From positions 1,987,501 to 2,051,500 of the forward strand of contig JAILWY010000016.1 in assembly GCA_022113835.1 (NCBI GenBank): 64,000 bases of DNA. The letters are read 5' to 3'. A program made the position numbers and the translations under genes. The stretch is from Atopsyche davidsoni. Lineage: Eukaryota > Arthropoda > Insecta > Trichoptera > Hydrobiosidae. The notes beneath the pieces are model-generated. The model searched no databases and was not told the origin of the DNA. It saw only the letters and a list, made by a program, of their open reading frames with translations. Shown here piece by piece: positions 21,066 to 31,440 of this stretch (positions are counted from its first letter, which is position 1; every line of letters begins with the position of its first letter).

Positions 21066-22617
21066 TTCGAGAATAAATGTCAGTTGTGAAAAGGTTAAAA
21101 AGTTTTACGAATTATCGCGCTCAAAAAAAAACACCCTTGGAATTTTTTAAGTGACTGAAAACTCTCAGAAAAAAATTATAATCACACTTAGATTATTGGA
21201 TTAAAAGTGTAGTTTTAATAAGTATATTCTCATTCTAAATTTTTTATTTTCTTTTTGTTTTTACAATAGTTGAATAAATATATCCCTTTCCTGGCGCAGG
21301 TTGTGATGCATACAAAGTGTGGTTTACGTGGTAGCAAAGAATTCTGTTTACGTTATTGAGCTTGTGTATAAAAACCTTTTTTGAAGAATAAGTTAAATAA
21401 ATAAGTGAAGACTTAATTATTATGTGCAAAAAACATACGTCATGCCTTAATAAAATGCTTCATTAAATATATTATTTAAAACATTTTTTTGCATGATTTT
21501 ACTGTCGTATCTGTTTTTATCGTATACCCAGCATAAAACAACAACCTTATATGGTTGTTATATGCGAATCTATCAAGTGAATCCTCGATGTATGTACGCA
21601 CAATACGTGATTTCAACCTTAACCAATAGTCTGGGTACTAAATGTAGGATTATATTAGATATTTCATTTCTCTCGCCAGGAACGGGCTAGATGTACTAAA
21701 ATAAAAATAGAAGGTAAATATTTACTAAGCGGCCGATTTCCAAGAAGAGATTCATTTGTAAACAAACCCGCAGTCGATTTGGGTCAAGTTCTTACAGCGG
21801 CCAAGCCCCGGGAAGTCAAGTTTGTTTGGATTTGAGTAATATTAAGTAATACATGTTTGATTCCATGTAATACCCACTTCAATGGTGCCGAGATCGTGTA
21901 AAGCTTTCGTTATTTTTAAACAATTTCAGGATATTTTAGACTCGAGCACAAACTAAGGTTAGGTCAAGTTCTCACCATTTTTCTCATCAGTTCCCAGCGA
22001 AGTCAAGTTTATAAGAAAGTAATATATATGTGATTGCAATAATGAAAACCAAGGTTGTATTAATCTTTAATCGTTTTTAGACATATATTTTACCTTATCA
22101 TATATTTTACTCAACTAAAGCTGAGACAAAATCTAACCGTGGATTTGGAAATTTGCTAAATATCAAGTAGAAATTGGTTATTATATATAATACACAAATC
22201 AAAGCCAGAACTAAAGCTGACTTAGTCAGCGATTTCAATGAGGTCTCACATGTCTCGAAAAACTTTCCAGGATTTTTCTCGTCGTTTCACGGATAAATTG
22301 ATAGCATTGAGATATATTAAATTTTTGAAAACGGCATCGAGAAATTTTTAATCATCTGCATAAGTCGTTCTTTAATATGACTGCTACCACTTTGCTTTCT
22401 TAAAATGAAATATGTATATTAAAATAATTAAGCATCTGTAGGCAGAATGTCTGGTCGCATTATGTCATCATTAATTTTTGGTTGTACGATGAAAGCCTCT
22501 CTTTTCTGTCACAGTCACTTTCTCTGCTAATTGCGTCTCACCATATAAAGCTCCAAGCATAATGACATGCATACAGTTATAAAAAGTAGATTTGATCACA
22601 TAGCAATATAAGTGAAC

Positions 22618-23041
22618 CAGTGGCGTGCGGTCCATACAAGCGTAAACCATTTTTTGCCATAAAATATATTTATTTATACAACTTCAAACTATTAGTCTTA
22701 CTTTTTTTCTTAAAACAAACAAAAGTGTTATATCGTACACTTGCGGTGATATTTTTTTATAATATTTACTATATTGCGGATAGTTGGGTTAATTTATATT
22801 CAGTGAGCAAAACAGCTTGTCTTGATTTTGGACTCACCACACACGAATTTATTTTTATCCAAAAAAATTACTGCCTTCATTAGAAATACATTTCAAAAAT
22901 TTCTAATGCACGCGTTTATGTCTTTTTTTTTTTTTTTCATATATATAAACATTGTCTTAATTAAAGAAAAAAATCTTCTCAGGAATGAATTTGTCTGGCA
23001 AAAATAATATTTATAAAAATCTTTTTACATCGTACGCGCTG
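22618..23041. mobile_element. Candidate inverted-repeat element (AGTGGCGTGCGG end)
   Basis: The left end CAGTGGCGTGCGGTCCATAC and the right end, read inverted from 23041, CAGCGCGTACGATG share a CAG-GCGT-CG pattern. The interior is AT-rich with no transposase. No target duplication was seen. Confidence 0.35.
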
Positions 23042-23159
23042 GGGCATAATTTCGATTCACACAAGAATCAAAACAGAAAAAACCCGCTCCGCGACTAAAA
23101 GCGCCTTACAATTAAACAGTCACCCATGATTTAGCGAGAGTTCACCGAACAAATATGGC

Positions 23160-23345
23160 GATTTTTTTCCTCGGCAGCCTGCGGCGGGGGGAGGGGGCGG
23201 CCACGCGACCCACATCCCCCAACCCCCATCCCCAACCCCCTAAACCCCATCCCCAACCCCCTAACCCCCATCCCAGCCGCGTCGTTTTCCATTTGTTCTG
23301 GCGGCGCTAATTTATGGGCCGCCTTGTCCTACGCCAAGGGAAACC
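23160..23345. repeat. C-rich minisatellite and GC island
   Basis: A GGCGGGGGGAGGGGGCGG tract is followed (23214-23275) by about three imperfect units of CCCCATCCCCAACCCCCTAA. The opposite strand is G-rich in clustered runs, fitting G-quadruplex formation, and resembles a degenerate telomere-like repeat. It continues into CGGCGCTAATTTATGGGCCG, a CpG-rich non-coding patch. Confidence 0.7.
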
Positions 23346-23879
23346 GAAAATCTTTTCATTTGAATTTTATTCATGGTCGAGTAAACTACCGCTCCGACTT
23401 TCTCTTCCACTCTTTCGTCCACATGCACGCTTACACGCCAAAACATCATAACTGACGTTCGGAGTGAAACCTGCGACACAGCTGATTTCCGTACTGTGAC
23501 ATCCCAATCCTCTGAAATCTTTCATAATATTAAATTTATTAATTGCTTAAAAATTATAACAATGGAAGAATCGTACTACCGTATAGAAAGCCTCGGAAAA
23601 CGCCATTCATATCCGCCATAGTTCTGTTACCTCCTCACTAAATCTTTCTTTTTTATAAAGTGATCGAGCTTCGCTGGATGTACTTAAAGCCTTTTGTGTG
23701 CCAAGGGTGTGAAATTTCACAAAAGTTTCCTCTGTGAATGATGACTATCATTTGCAAATAGTATAAAGTAAAAAGGGTAAACGAATTTATTGAATTCGGC
23801 GTTGTATCAACTGTGCAACACACATTGTGATATTACAAATATATATAGAATAAAATAGTTTATATAAAGCAAAATCTTG

Positions 23880-23990
23880 GTACTTACGATATTTTGGCAA
23901 AAGCGTGTTGGCAATACTGCAACGTTTTAGGTTAACAAGGATGTAAGATTTATGGTTTTTTTTTTTCTACTAGTACGTGTTTTATATATA
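23880..23990. repeat. Dispersed repeat, pair with 18206-18310
   Basis: TACGATATTTTGGCAAAAGC, GTGTTGGCAATACTG and GATTTATGGTTTTT match the 18.2 kb copy. The GTTGGCAATAC part also recurs near 52070. Confidence 0.45.
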
Positions 23991-24040
23991 TATATTTTTT
24001 TTTTTTAAGAAATGATAAAAGCCGCGCTAGATCGAAATCC

Positions 24041-24620
24041 TTAAAGGTCTAAGTCCCATACTCGAGTTTTTTTTTCATTTTCTTGTCCGTTTTGCGAAAA
24101 ATCGACTGCACCAATCAAAAAAAATTAAATGCAAAAAGTTAGATACATCCCTTCTCCCGAACAGAATATATTTTTATTTCTTGTAAATTTACTTTTAATA
24201 TGATAAATATGTGTTTTTCCGATTGATGTGTAAGAATTTGTCCCTGTTCTTAGAGTCCTTAACATTTAAAAGAATTTTTTTTTATTTGGAATTAAAAGAT
24301 TAAATATAAATCCTGTGCGATTTGTTATTTTAAAAATTAAAAAAAAAAAATCTTTAACAAACTTTGGTTTTGAAAAGTCGTAATTTTATCCAGCTTTTCA
24401 ACATCTTCAAGATTTTATTTTACCCTGAAAATGGACGTGAATTAAATAATAAAAAATATATAAATATAATTTATAGTTTTTTCAATACTCTGTCAAAAAA
24501 TCAATTTTCGACATAGAAAAATAAAGTGACAATTAAATTAATTAAATGACACGATTTCGCCAGGTTAAACGGTCGTTTTTTTGTGGCAGACGGGGGATGG
24601 ACACCAAGCAAGACCCTTAA
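24041..24620 (-). mobile_element. TTAA-flanked repeat, copy 3
   Basis: Reverse orientation relative to copy 1, bounded by TTAA at 24041-24044 and 24617-24620. The left end is AGGTCTAAGTCCCATAC. The right end has an altered tail (GGATGGACACCAAGCAAGACCC) in place of the usual GGAAGCAACTGCC end. Confidence 0.7.
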
Positions 24621-25366
24621 GTATCAACTTCAATACTGAAGTTCCTTACAAAGGAGGGCACCCGGTCATGAAATCAGTCCATCTCTTGCATGCAGGAGCT
24701 CAGGGTGTGGTGTCGGTTCCAAGTTTGTCGCGGTTTTAAAATCAATTTTTTTAATGAGTCCTCGCCGGCGCGCGTGCCGTATCTCATTGGCTTTGGGTTC
24801 TATTTAAAGAAAGGCTTTCGACCTTCACCGACAGACAACACAGAGCCCGTATCGATCAGCCAATTAAAATCCTTTCGGTTTTTCTTGCTCGCATCTAACG
24901 TGTCCAGACAGCTTGATTGTTACTGTGTGAATATTCCCGGATCATTACAAGCAATTTATTAAAAGTTGATCCTTATTGATGGTCCAATTGAAATTTTTTC
25001 GATTTTTCTTACTCGTGCCCAGCTTGGTAAATTTGTTTGAGATTGAGTAAGTATTCACAAATCTGTGAAATGTGATGTGAAAAGCTAGCTTATAAATTAC
25101 GATGGTCCTTTTAGACTTTAGTTGGCTTTTCTTGCTAGCTGCTTGAATTTTTTTATAATCCCCAATTAAGGCTTTCTTACAAGGTGTTGTGGGTACTATA
25201 ATATTTAGAGATCGTAATCATTCGCAGAATAATGAAAATTGTATGTATTTCTATTGTAGCTCTCTTCGTTTTTATAAGTTTTTAATATGTGTAGAGAACG
25301 CAGTATCATAGGCTTTTTTTCTTAAGGTTTATTGGGTTATTACAGTTTAAATATGCACGGATGAAT

Positions 25367-25683
25367 ATCTGGATAAGTGGCTCTCAAACTCTTTTGGCCC
25401 ACGGATCCCTTTTCATAGTCAAAACTTGCCCACGGCAATTTATTACTTATATTTTATGCACTTGTCTATATTTATATTTTACTTAGGACGTAAAAATCGC
25501 TAATATTGCGTAAATTGTTATTTATTTTAACTTCCATATTTATAAAAATGTGTCACAATTTTTTTATTTTATATTAAACCATGACGTTGTTCAGGGACCC
25601 CCAAATCGATTTTAATTTTCTAAGGACCCCCTGAATGATCCCAGGGGTCCGTAGGGACCACTTTGAGAAGCACTGATCTAGAT
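25367..25683. mobile_element. hAT-like miniature element, 301 bp, with target duplication
   Basis: The left terminus AAGTGGCTCTCAAACTCTTT (25375) and right terminus, read inverted from 25675, CAGTGCTTCTCAAAGTGG match the common hAT pattern CAGTGGTTCTCAAAC. Next to the right end, GGGACC...GGTCCC-type inverted sequence continues. The flanking 8-mers ATCTGGAT (25367-25374) and ATCTAGAT (25676-25683) differ at one base, a good 8-bp hAT target duplication. No transposase inside. Confidence 0.75.
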
Positions 25684-25914
25684 CAAGCAAAAATATTAAA
25701 TGTGTATCTCTTTTGATCATCCAACTCAACTCTTTTCAGTTTATATCGCCAGCGTCTATGATATTATTTTTTTAAAGTGACCACAAATTGGTTAAATTTC
25801 AGAAATTATTAATTAATATTTTTTATAAATAAAAAGGTGTTAAAAAATTATATTTTTTACTCGACGTATCGATAGTATGATGCACATAGTTGATTCTAAA
25901 CAACACTTGCATCG

Positions 25915-26185
25915 AATAATCATAGCCGCGTGGGACAGTTGATCCGCTGCCCACCCGCAGTGCGTCGTGGTATCGTAAAAATTTTAACAGCCGCGTTTTA
26001 TTCGCAGCCATGTTTTATTCGCTCGCGTCGTTTCGGTTGGCGGCCCTGGGGGCGACCTAGAACTTGCATTAATTAGCGCCGAGGATGTCAATTGAAATTA
26101 TTAAGGCCGCTGCTGTTGGCGGTCTTGCTGCGGGAATTACAATAAAAGTACACGCCATTGCTTTTGCAAATAATTGGTTATTGTC
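25915..26185. other. GC-richer non-coding island
   Basis: CGCTCGCGTCGTTTCGGTTGG, GGCGGCCCTGGGGGCGACC and AATTAGCGCCGAGGATG, followed by a GCCGCTGCTGTTGGCGG patch. No conserved coding frame. Candidate conserved regulatory element. Confidence 0.3.
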
Positions 26186-26396
26186 TAATTGCGTGCTGCG
26201 TTTTTTTTATGAGTCGACTGCATTGCTTACGCGCACTCATTAGTGTCATTACTATTTACATTCAATTGATTGAATTTAATCATTGATTACTACTCAATTA
26301 TATATATATCTTCTTAACACACTTTAGGCGGGTACGAAATTGACTAAACTGATGTGCGAAGTGGACGAAATTCGCGTAAAATTGCACGTGTGAAAT

Positions 26397-26624
26397 CTAG
26401 TCTATACACTCTTCGATTTGCATGTAGTCAAATAAATCGTTTCCTATAAAAAGTTGAACCACTTCATACACACTTTGCGGATTACTTGGCATCACAACAA
26501 TACGACTTTGTCCTAAAAATTTTTCAATAATTGGATAATTATCATTCTCTGACCACTCCACTTCTTCATTGTCACTTTGTTCAGAATCACTGGACAGTAT
26601 TGGTAGAAGTAACGTTGACGAGTC
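26397..26624 (-). pseudogene. piggyBac-like transposase N-terminal fragment
   Basis: A minus-strand frame of 75 codons between stops (TAG at 26625-26627 upstream, TAG at 26397-26399). An acidic stretch LPILSSDSEQSDNEEVEWSE is followed by MPSNPQSVYEVVQLFIGNDL and FDYM. Acidic Ser/Asp-rich tails followed by a NP..V.E..ELFF.DDLF motif are typical of the N-terminal part of piggyBac-derived transposases (DDE_Tnp_1_7). No start codon, catalytic aspartates or terminal repeats are attached, so this is a fragment. It is of interest because TTAA-flanked non-autonomous repeats occur in the same window. Confidence 0.55.
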
Positions 26625-26724
26625 CTAAATAAACATTTCGAGCTGTAAACCTAAAGAATAAAATGACCTTCTGCCGCTTTTAGAGTAAACACATTCAAAA
26701 ACGTATTAATATGCGCCCCGCCTT

Positions 26725-27035
26725 TAGTGTGTTAATCAAGTGTCTCTCCTCAGAGAATGTTTGTCACCATTTCACTGAGCACATACTCATGTTGAGCCAG
26801 TGTTCATGGTTTTCTATGGGTCCTTCTACACCGCAGTTTTATATTTCTGCTGCCCAAAAGCTCTGGTGCTTAGATCTGATACTCCTTCTGCAGCAGACTA
26901 TAGAATCAATATCAGGAGTCCCCCAAACTTAACAAGGTATTTCCAATGCACATCCCTTCACAATCGTTCTAAGTGCACTACTTCATTACCGATCCTTTAC
27001 ACCCGCTCAGGGCACATAATGGCAACCATGCACAA
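26725..27035. repeat. Dispersed repeat (GTTCATGGTTTTCTATGG family), long copy
   Basis: AAGTGTCTCTCCTCAGAG, CATTTCACTGAGCACATAC, CCAGTGTTCATGGTTTTCT, CTTAGATCTGATACTCC and ATTACCGATCCTTTACAC appear in the same order at 50.2-50.42 kb. The CTCTCCTCAGAG start also occurs in the 52.5-53.0 kb tandem array. Probably a LINE or SINE tail. I do not recognise the family. Confidence 0.65.
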
Positions 27036-27039
27036 GCAA

Positions 27040-29120
27040 CAGAATGGGTAGAGCGGGAAGGGTAGGCTTAAACATATTTATATATGTGGGTGTGTGGCTG
27101 TGATATAAAGTATTGCAAAGTGTTATATACGCAATACAATACTTCACATCAAACGAACAATATGAATAGCCAACAAGCTAGAAGATTACGAGCATTTTTT
27201 ATTTTCAAGGCCAAAAGCAAACTCAGTACTTATCTTCTGGTTTAAGTATATTATAAGTGATTTGGATGAAAGAAGGCCTCGGTGCAAAGGGAAATTCTGA
27301 CCTAGCAAACCGGTGTAGCTGGAGCACGTGTCCTGGCATAAGATTCTAATACTCTGCGAGACATGAAGGTCGATTACCCAATACGAAGGGGGCAAAGGAA
27401 GAAAGGCAGATAAGAGTGGTGAAGTTAGACATTCGTAACCTCCCCCGCCTACCCCGGGGTGGGATTGCGTAATCGAATAATCAGACTTAAAACTACCCTT
27501 ATAAATAAAAGAAGATACTTTCTACACCCCACGATGAAAAGTTTTAATAATTTACATAATATTTTTTAAGGTATATTTAAATCGGTTTGACTTTACTTTG
27601 CTGTTGAAATGATTGCACAACTTTCGGCAGTAAAACCCGAACTGAATTCATATTGTAAATTTCTGGAATCTAAATTACATATTGCAATAGTATTTGAATT
27701 ATTTCATGTATAATAAAACTCAAATTATTTGAGCAGTATATTGATATAAGTAATTCTTCGTTTCAACACTTACACTATTGTAATAATAACGATATCATTT
27801 TTTTTAATCTCGGCTCGGCTCTTCGCCAATGGATGTACTTACATAAATATTACTGATAAAATAGCAGATGGAGTAGACTCAAAGCCAACATCTAGGAGAG
27901 CTCTATTATTAAAAATTGGACTTGTTTGTTCGCAAGTCACATCAAGTCAAAAAATGTGAGAAGGGAAAAAAAGCCGTACATCTGTCTCCGTCTGCCCGGA
28001 AACATGGCGGAGTTATTGAAAACGCGAAGACGGAAACGTAACGACTAAACCATTTTGTAGGTCAAAAATACTTTTTATTCTTCTGATATCTCCCTTGTTT
28101 TTAGATCTCACTATTATATGCGAAGACTTCTGAACTCATCTAAAATAAAAAAAATAACGTTTTAAGTTAACGTATAAAAAGATTGTTTCCAATTAAAAAA
28201 ATATCAAATTTTTGGATGCATAGTAAATAACAGTATGTTTAAATTGTGTAAATAACTATAATCATGTAGAAAAATGTTGTATTGAGATAATTTTCCAACG
28301 ATTAGTAAGTGATACGAGAAAAAAATGCATTATTTAATTAAAATTCAGCAATGAATGTTTTAAAATAATTAATCGATAATGAAATGAAATCGCCTTTTTT
28401 TACAATCATCGTCACTCCCACTGAATCCGCAAGCCTTACTGTTTGTATAAATATTTTACATATAAAACATTTACAAGTAGAAGGTTTTGTATATCATCAA
28501 ATCTAAAAGCCTTTTGATAATCCACTTGTTACTAGTCATTAGCTTCTTGACTTATAAGCAAGCGTGTAGAAGTGATTAGACACAGTCACTTTGTGTCAAC
28601 TTTGTTATTATATTATTGATGCTACAAAAACAATTCTTCACTCTAAAAGCATTTAAGATCAGTAAACAACTGGAAAAATATATTTTTTGCAAGAGGTTTG
28701 AACCCAATACTACGTAAATACCAACATTGTTTAAACTACAGTTGCTTATATCGACAGTACGTCTATGTCATACATAGAACTTATAATGGTTTTAATAAAA
28801 GTTCTTAGTGGATTTCATAAAAAACACAAGCCTTTTTACCTCTTTAATACGAACTTTTGCAGCGGCGCCTCTAATTGGTCCTTGTTACCGATAACTTCAG
28901 CTATTTCAGTCCACCTGCTGTGGCACCAACCTACCCCTAATATCTAGTGGAATAGTTTTAGAACTGAAGGTTATTCTTTGTGAGAACTTTTTTTAAAAGT
29001 GAGTCAACCTATTTTAAAACTGAAAAAAAAATCCCATTGAAAAGTATTATGTTGACAGTAGAATGACTATTGGTAGAAGATGTGTTAATATACTGGAATT
29101 AATAGATTGAATGCCTTAAT
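27040..29120. other. Intron, no gene recognised
   Basis: 27280-27480 is GC-richer (a CCCCCGCCTACCCCGGGGTG patch with a CCCCGGGG palindrome) and may be repeat-derived. The remainder is AT-rich with chance open frames. Confidence 0.45.
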
Positions 29121-29123
29121 AAG

Positions 29124-29508
29124 TTTATTACTAATATGATTAGGCACATTAGTTCATATATAGAAGATGATTTAAAGAAACTCTCAGAAAAATATCATCG
29201 TGATTTGTGCCTGCAAATCACTCAATATTGATTGGCCTGGGCACATTGATTCATATGTAGAGTATGATTGTTAAAAATTCTCGATAAACGGAAGTGGTTC
29301 GTTAGTACAAGGGTTAGTACACCGGTCATGTAAACCAGAGGGTGTGTGTTCAAGTCCCACACAAATCACGATGATATTTTTCTGAGAGTTTCTTTTAATC
29401 ATCTTCCATGTATGAACTAATGTCTAATCAAATTAGTAATAATATAATAAACCCGTAATGGGTAATAAATACGCATCTGATTGAGCAATCCAAAAATAGA
29501 TATACTTA
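29124..29508. repeat. Foldback element, copy 3 (fullest)
   Basis: Left arm 29124-29210 and right arm 29360-29482 are inverted copies. The right end continues CCGTAATGGGTAATAAATAC, GCATCTGATTGAGCAATCC, AAAATAGATATA. The right end matches that of copy 4. The left arm starts inside the arm, so the outer 60 or so bases are missing on that side. It carries a complete tRNA-Thr-like core. Confidence 0.8.
29296..29368 (+). tRNA. tRNA-Thr(TGT)-like cloverleaf, copy in foldback 3
   Basis: 73 nt in the same register as 215-287: acceptor GGTTCGT/ACAAATC (one G-U, one C-A), D stem GTAC/GTAC, anticodon loop CATGTAA, T arm GTGTG TTCAAGT CCCAC (one mismatch). It is less regular than copy 1. Likely a repeat core and not a functional gene. 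Confidence 0.45.
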
Positions 29509-29819
29509 ATAAGTTTACTTAAAAGAATTATCATGAATTGAATTGATGATGAAACAGCTGATGCTGAAGATTGTTAAGGTCACTTTTATATGACTGATTG
29601 TTACTTCTTACTCAAATCGAATACTTATAGAGATATATACATTTTTCACTTAAAGATCTTACATTGTGCAATTTTACAGTGGTGTTGTTTTCGCTCAAAA
29701 CACATTATTTTTAGATATTTCAGCGAATATTAAAAAAGTAAATAATGTCAGAGCGTCCAAAGATTACACCAATAATTTCTGCGTTGATATGAAGCGGAAA
29801 TAGCATTTACCTGTAGTAG

Positions 29820-30020
29820 GAAATGTCGGCTTGGAATCAAGCTGGTCGGGTGTGAATGCTGCAGTGCTCGTACAGCGTGTTTCCGGAAGCTCTAACAGCA
29901 AATCGCATTACCCGGAAGTGGCACATAACGACAGGAAACCATTCGGAGACAACTTCAGTCCTCCCCCTCCCACCTGAGCCGCTCTCGAGAGTGTTCGGGT
30001 CTTTTGATGCACCGAAATAT
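29820..30020. other. GC-richer non-coding island with ETS-like sites
   Basis: TTTCCGGAAGCTC and ACCCGGAAGTGGC contain two CCGGAAG cores within about 35 bases, and CCGCTCTCGAGAGTG follows. Overlapping frames on both strands lack any recognisable domain. Candidate enhancer or ancient repeat. Confidence 0.3.
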
Positions 30021-30894
30021 AAGTGGTTTCGAAGATAAAAGAGAAATGCATTTTGCACTCACGTTATGCTATATAAAGATAAAAAGTATTATCTGTATAA
30101 GAATTGCAGAAAATATAAATATAAAATTTATTTTTATAGTTGTGGGTTCTGTTTGGGTTTGGCGCAATGCTAGAAATGCTATAAAGTATTATGTAGTAAA
30201 ACTTTATAAATTTCGGTCCGATTTCAATTAATAAACCTAATTATTATATAATAAATACCCCGAGTTATAAAAAACATTTCTTGTGTATTTTAGTCACGGC
30301 TGTCCCAGATTAGGTATATTTTAACAATCAATCTGCAAAAGCAATGAGTTTATATATTTTTGGTAAATATCATGATAATCTTTAATATTTTATTTCATAA
30401 GATTATTATACGTCTTGGAATTGGTGCTTGTCATGCTGAGGCAGTAATCAGTCAACGTAACTTGACTGTCACATACTGGAAACTTACTTTTGACTAAACT
30501 TATGCCAATAAATCATTGATAGAAGATTCATATTCAAAGGTTCAGGGGTCACAAACTATTGGCTGTCGGGGTATATATATTTTTATTAAAAAATACTTTA
30601 GTCTGTATACTGAATAAAAAAGCTTCAAATCACGTTTAATCTCATTTATATTTGTTTTTTTTAACAACCATATTTGTTTATAAAAAACAGTGTACTACTT
30701 ATTTTTCTTCTGGATAAAATACTAAATTGACTGTAATGTGTTAATTTACATAATTAGCTAGTGTCTTTAAATTTAATTACAATCAATAGAAGCAATGAAT
30801 TGAGTTGAGTCAATTTCTCCCAGTGTAATCGAATATCGTAGAAATGTATGGAGACAGAAACCACTTTATCCCTTCCTAGCAAAGAATTATTTAT

Positions 30895-31159
30895 TACAGT
30901 AAAACCTCGATATAACATATAGAAAGTTGAAAGTCCGTTACATAAAAATAGGTTAAAATAAATTTAAAAAAACATACATACATACAGTGTATTTAGATAT
31001 AAATTTAAAAAAATACAAAACTTTCGAAGTTTGCTGTTTTTTTTATAATCAACTCTCGAAAACTACATTTTTGCATTCAAAACGTTTTCAATTTTTTAAA
31101 ACTTGACCGGATTTTTGGTCCGTTGTATCCGAAGTCCGTTATATCGAGGTTTGACTGTA
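30895..31159. mobile_element. pogo/Tigger-like miniature element, 261 bp
   Basis: The termini CAGTAAAACCTCGATATAAC (30897) and, inverted from 31157, CAGTCAAACCTCGATATAAC differ at one base. TA dinucleotides flank both ends (30895-30896, 31158-31159), as expected for a Tc1/mariner-superfamily insertion. The terminus matches the well-known arthropod and vertebrate pogo/Tigger pattern. No transposase inside. Confidence 0.85.
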
Positions 31160-31239
31160 CTAATAAATTTTAATAAAATGAATTGCTTGATATTTAAAAT
31201 ATTTATCGGTATCATATATAGTTGATTTATATATAGACA

Positions 31240-31440
31240 TATTTTTGAATAAAATACTTGAGTGATTTTCCACTTCGCCAACCTTTCACGTTGGCATTAT
31301 CAAACAGAGAAGGGTTGGCGAAACCGGTCACCAATAAAAACAAAAATGTGGAAAATCACTCAAGTATTTTATTCAAAGATATTAAAATGGAATTCCACCA
31401 AGTACTCTTTGTCAAAAATATTGAATTCCTTATATATAGT
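31240..31440. repeat. Palindromic element (second foldback family)
   Basis: TTTTTGAATAAAATACTTGA plus GTGATTTTCCAC (31243-31274) is inverted at 31347-31378 (GTGGAAAATCACTCAAGTAT). Inside are CGCCAACCTTTCACGTTGGC and GGTTGGCGAAACCGGTCACC. The right side continues into CAAGTACTCTTTGTCAAAAA. The same components appear at 391-520 and 768-870. Confidence 0.7.
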
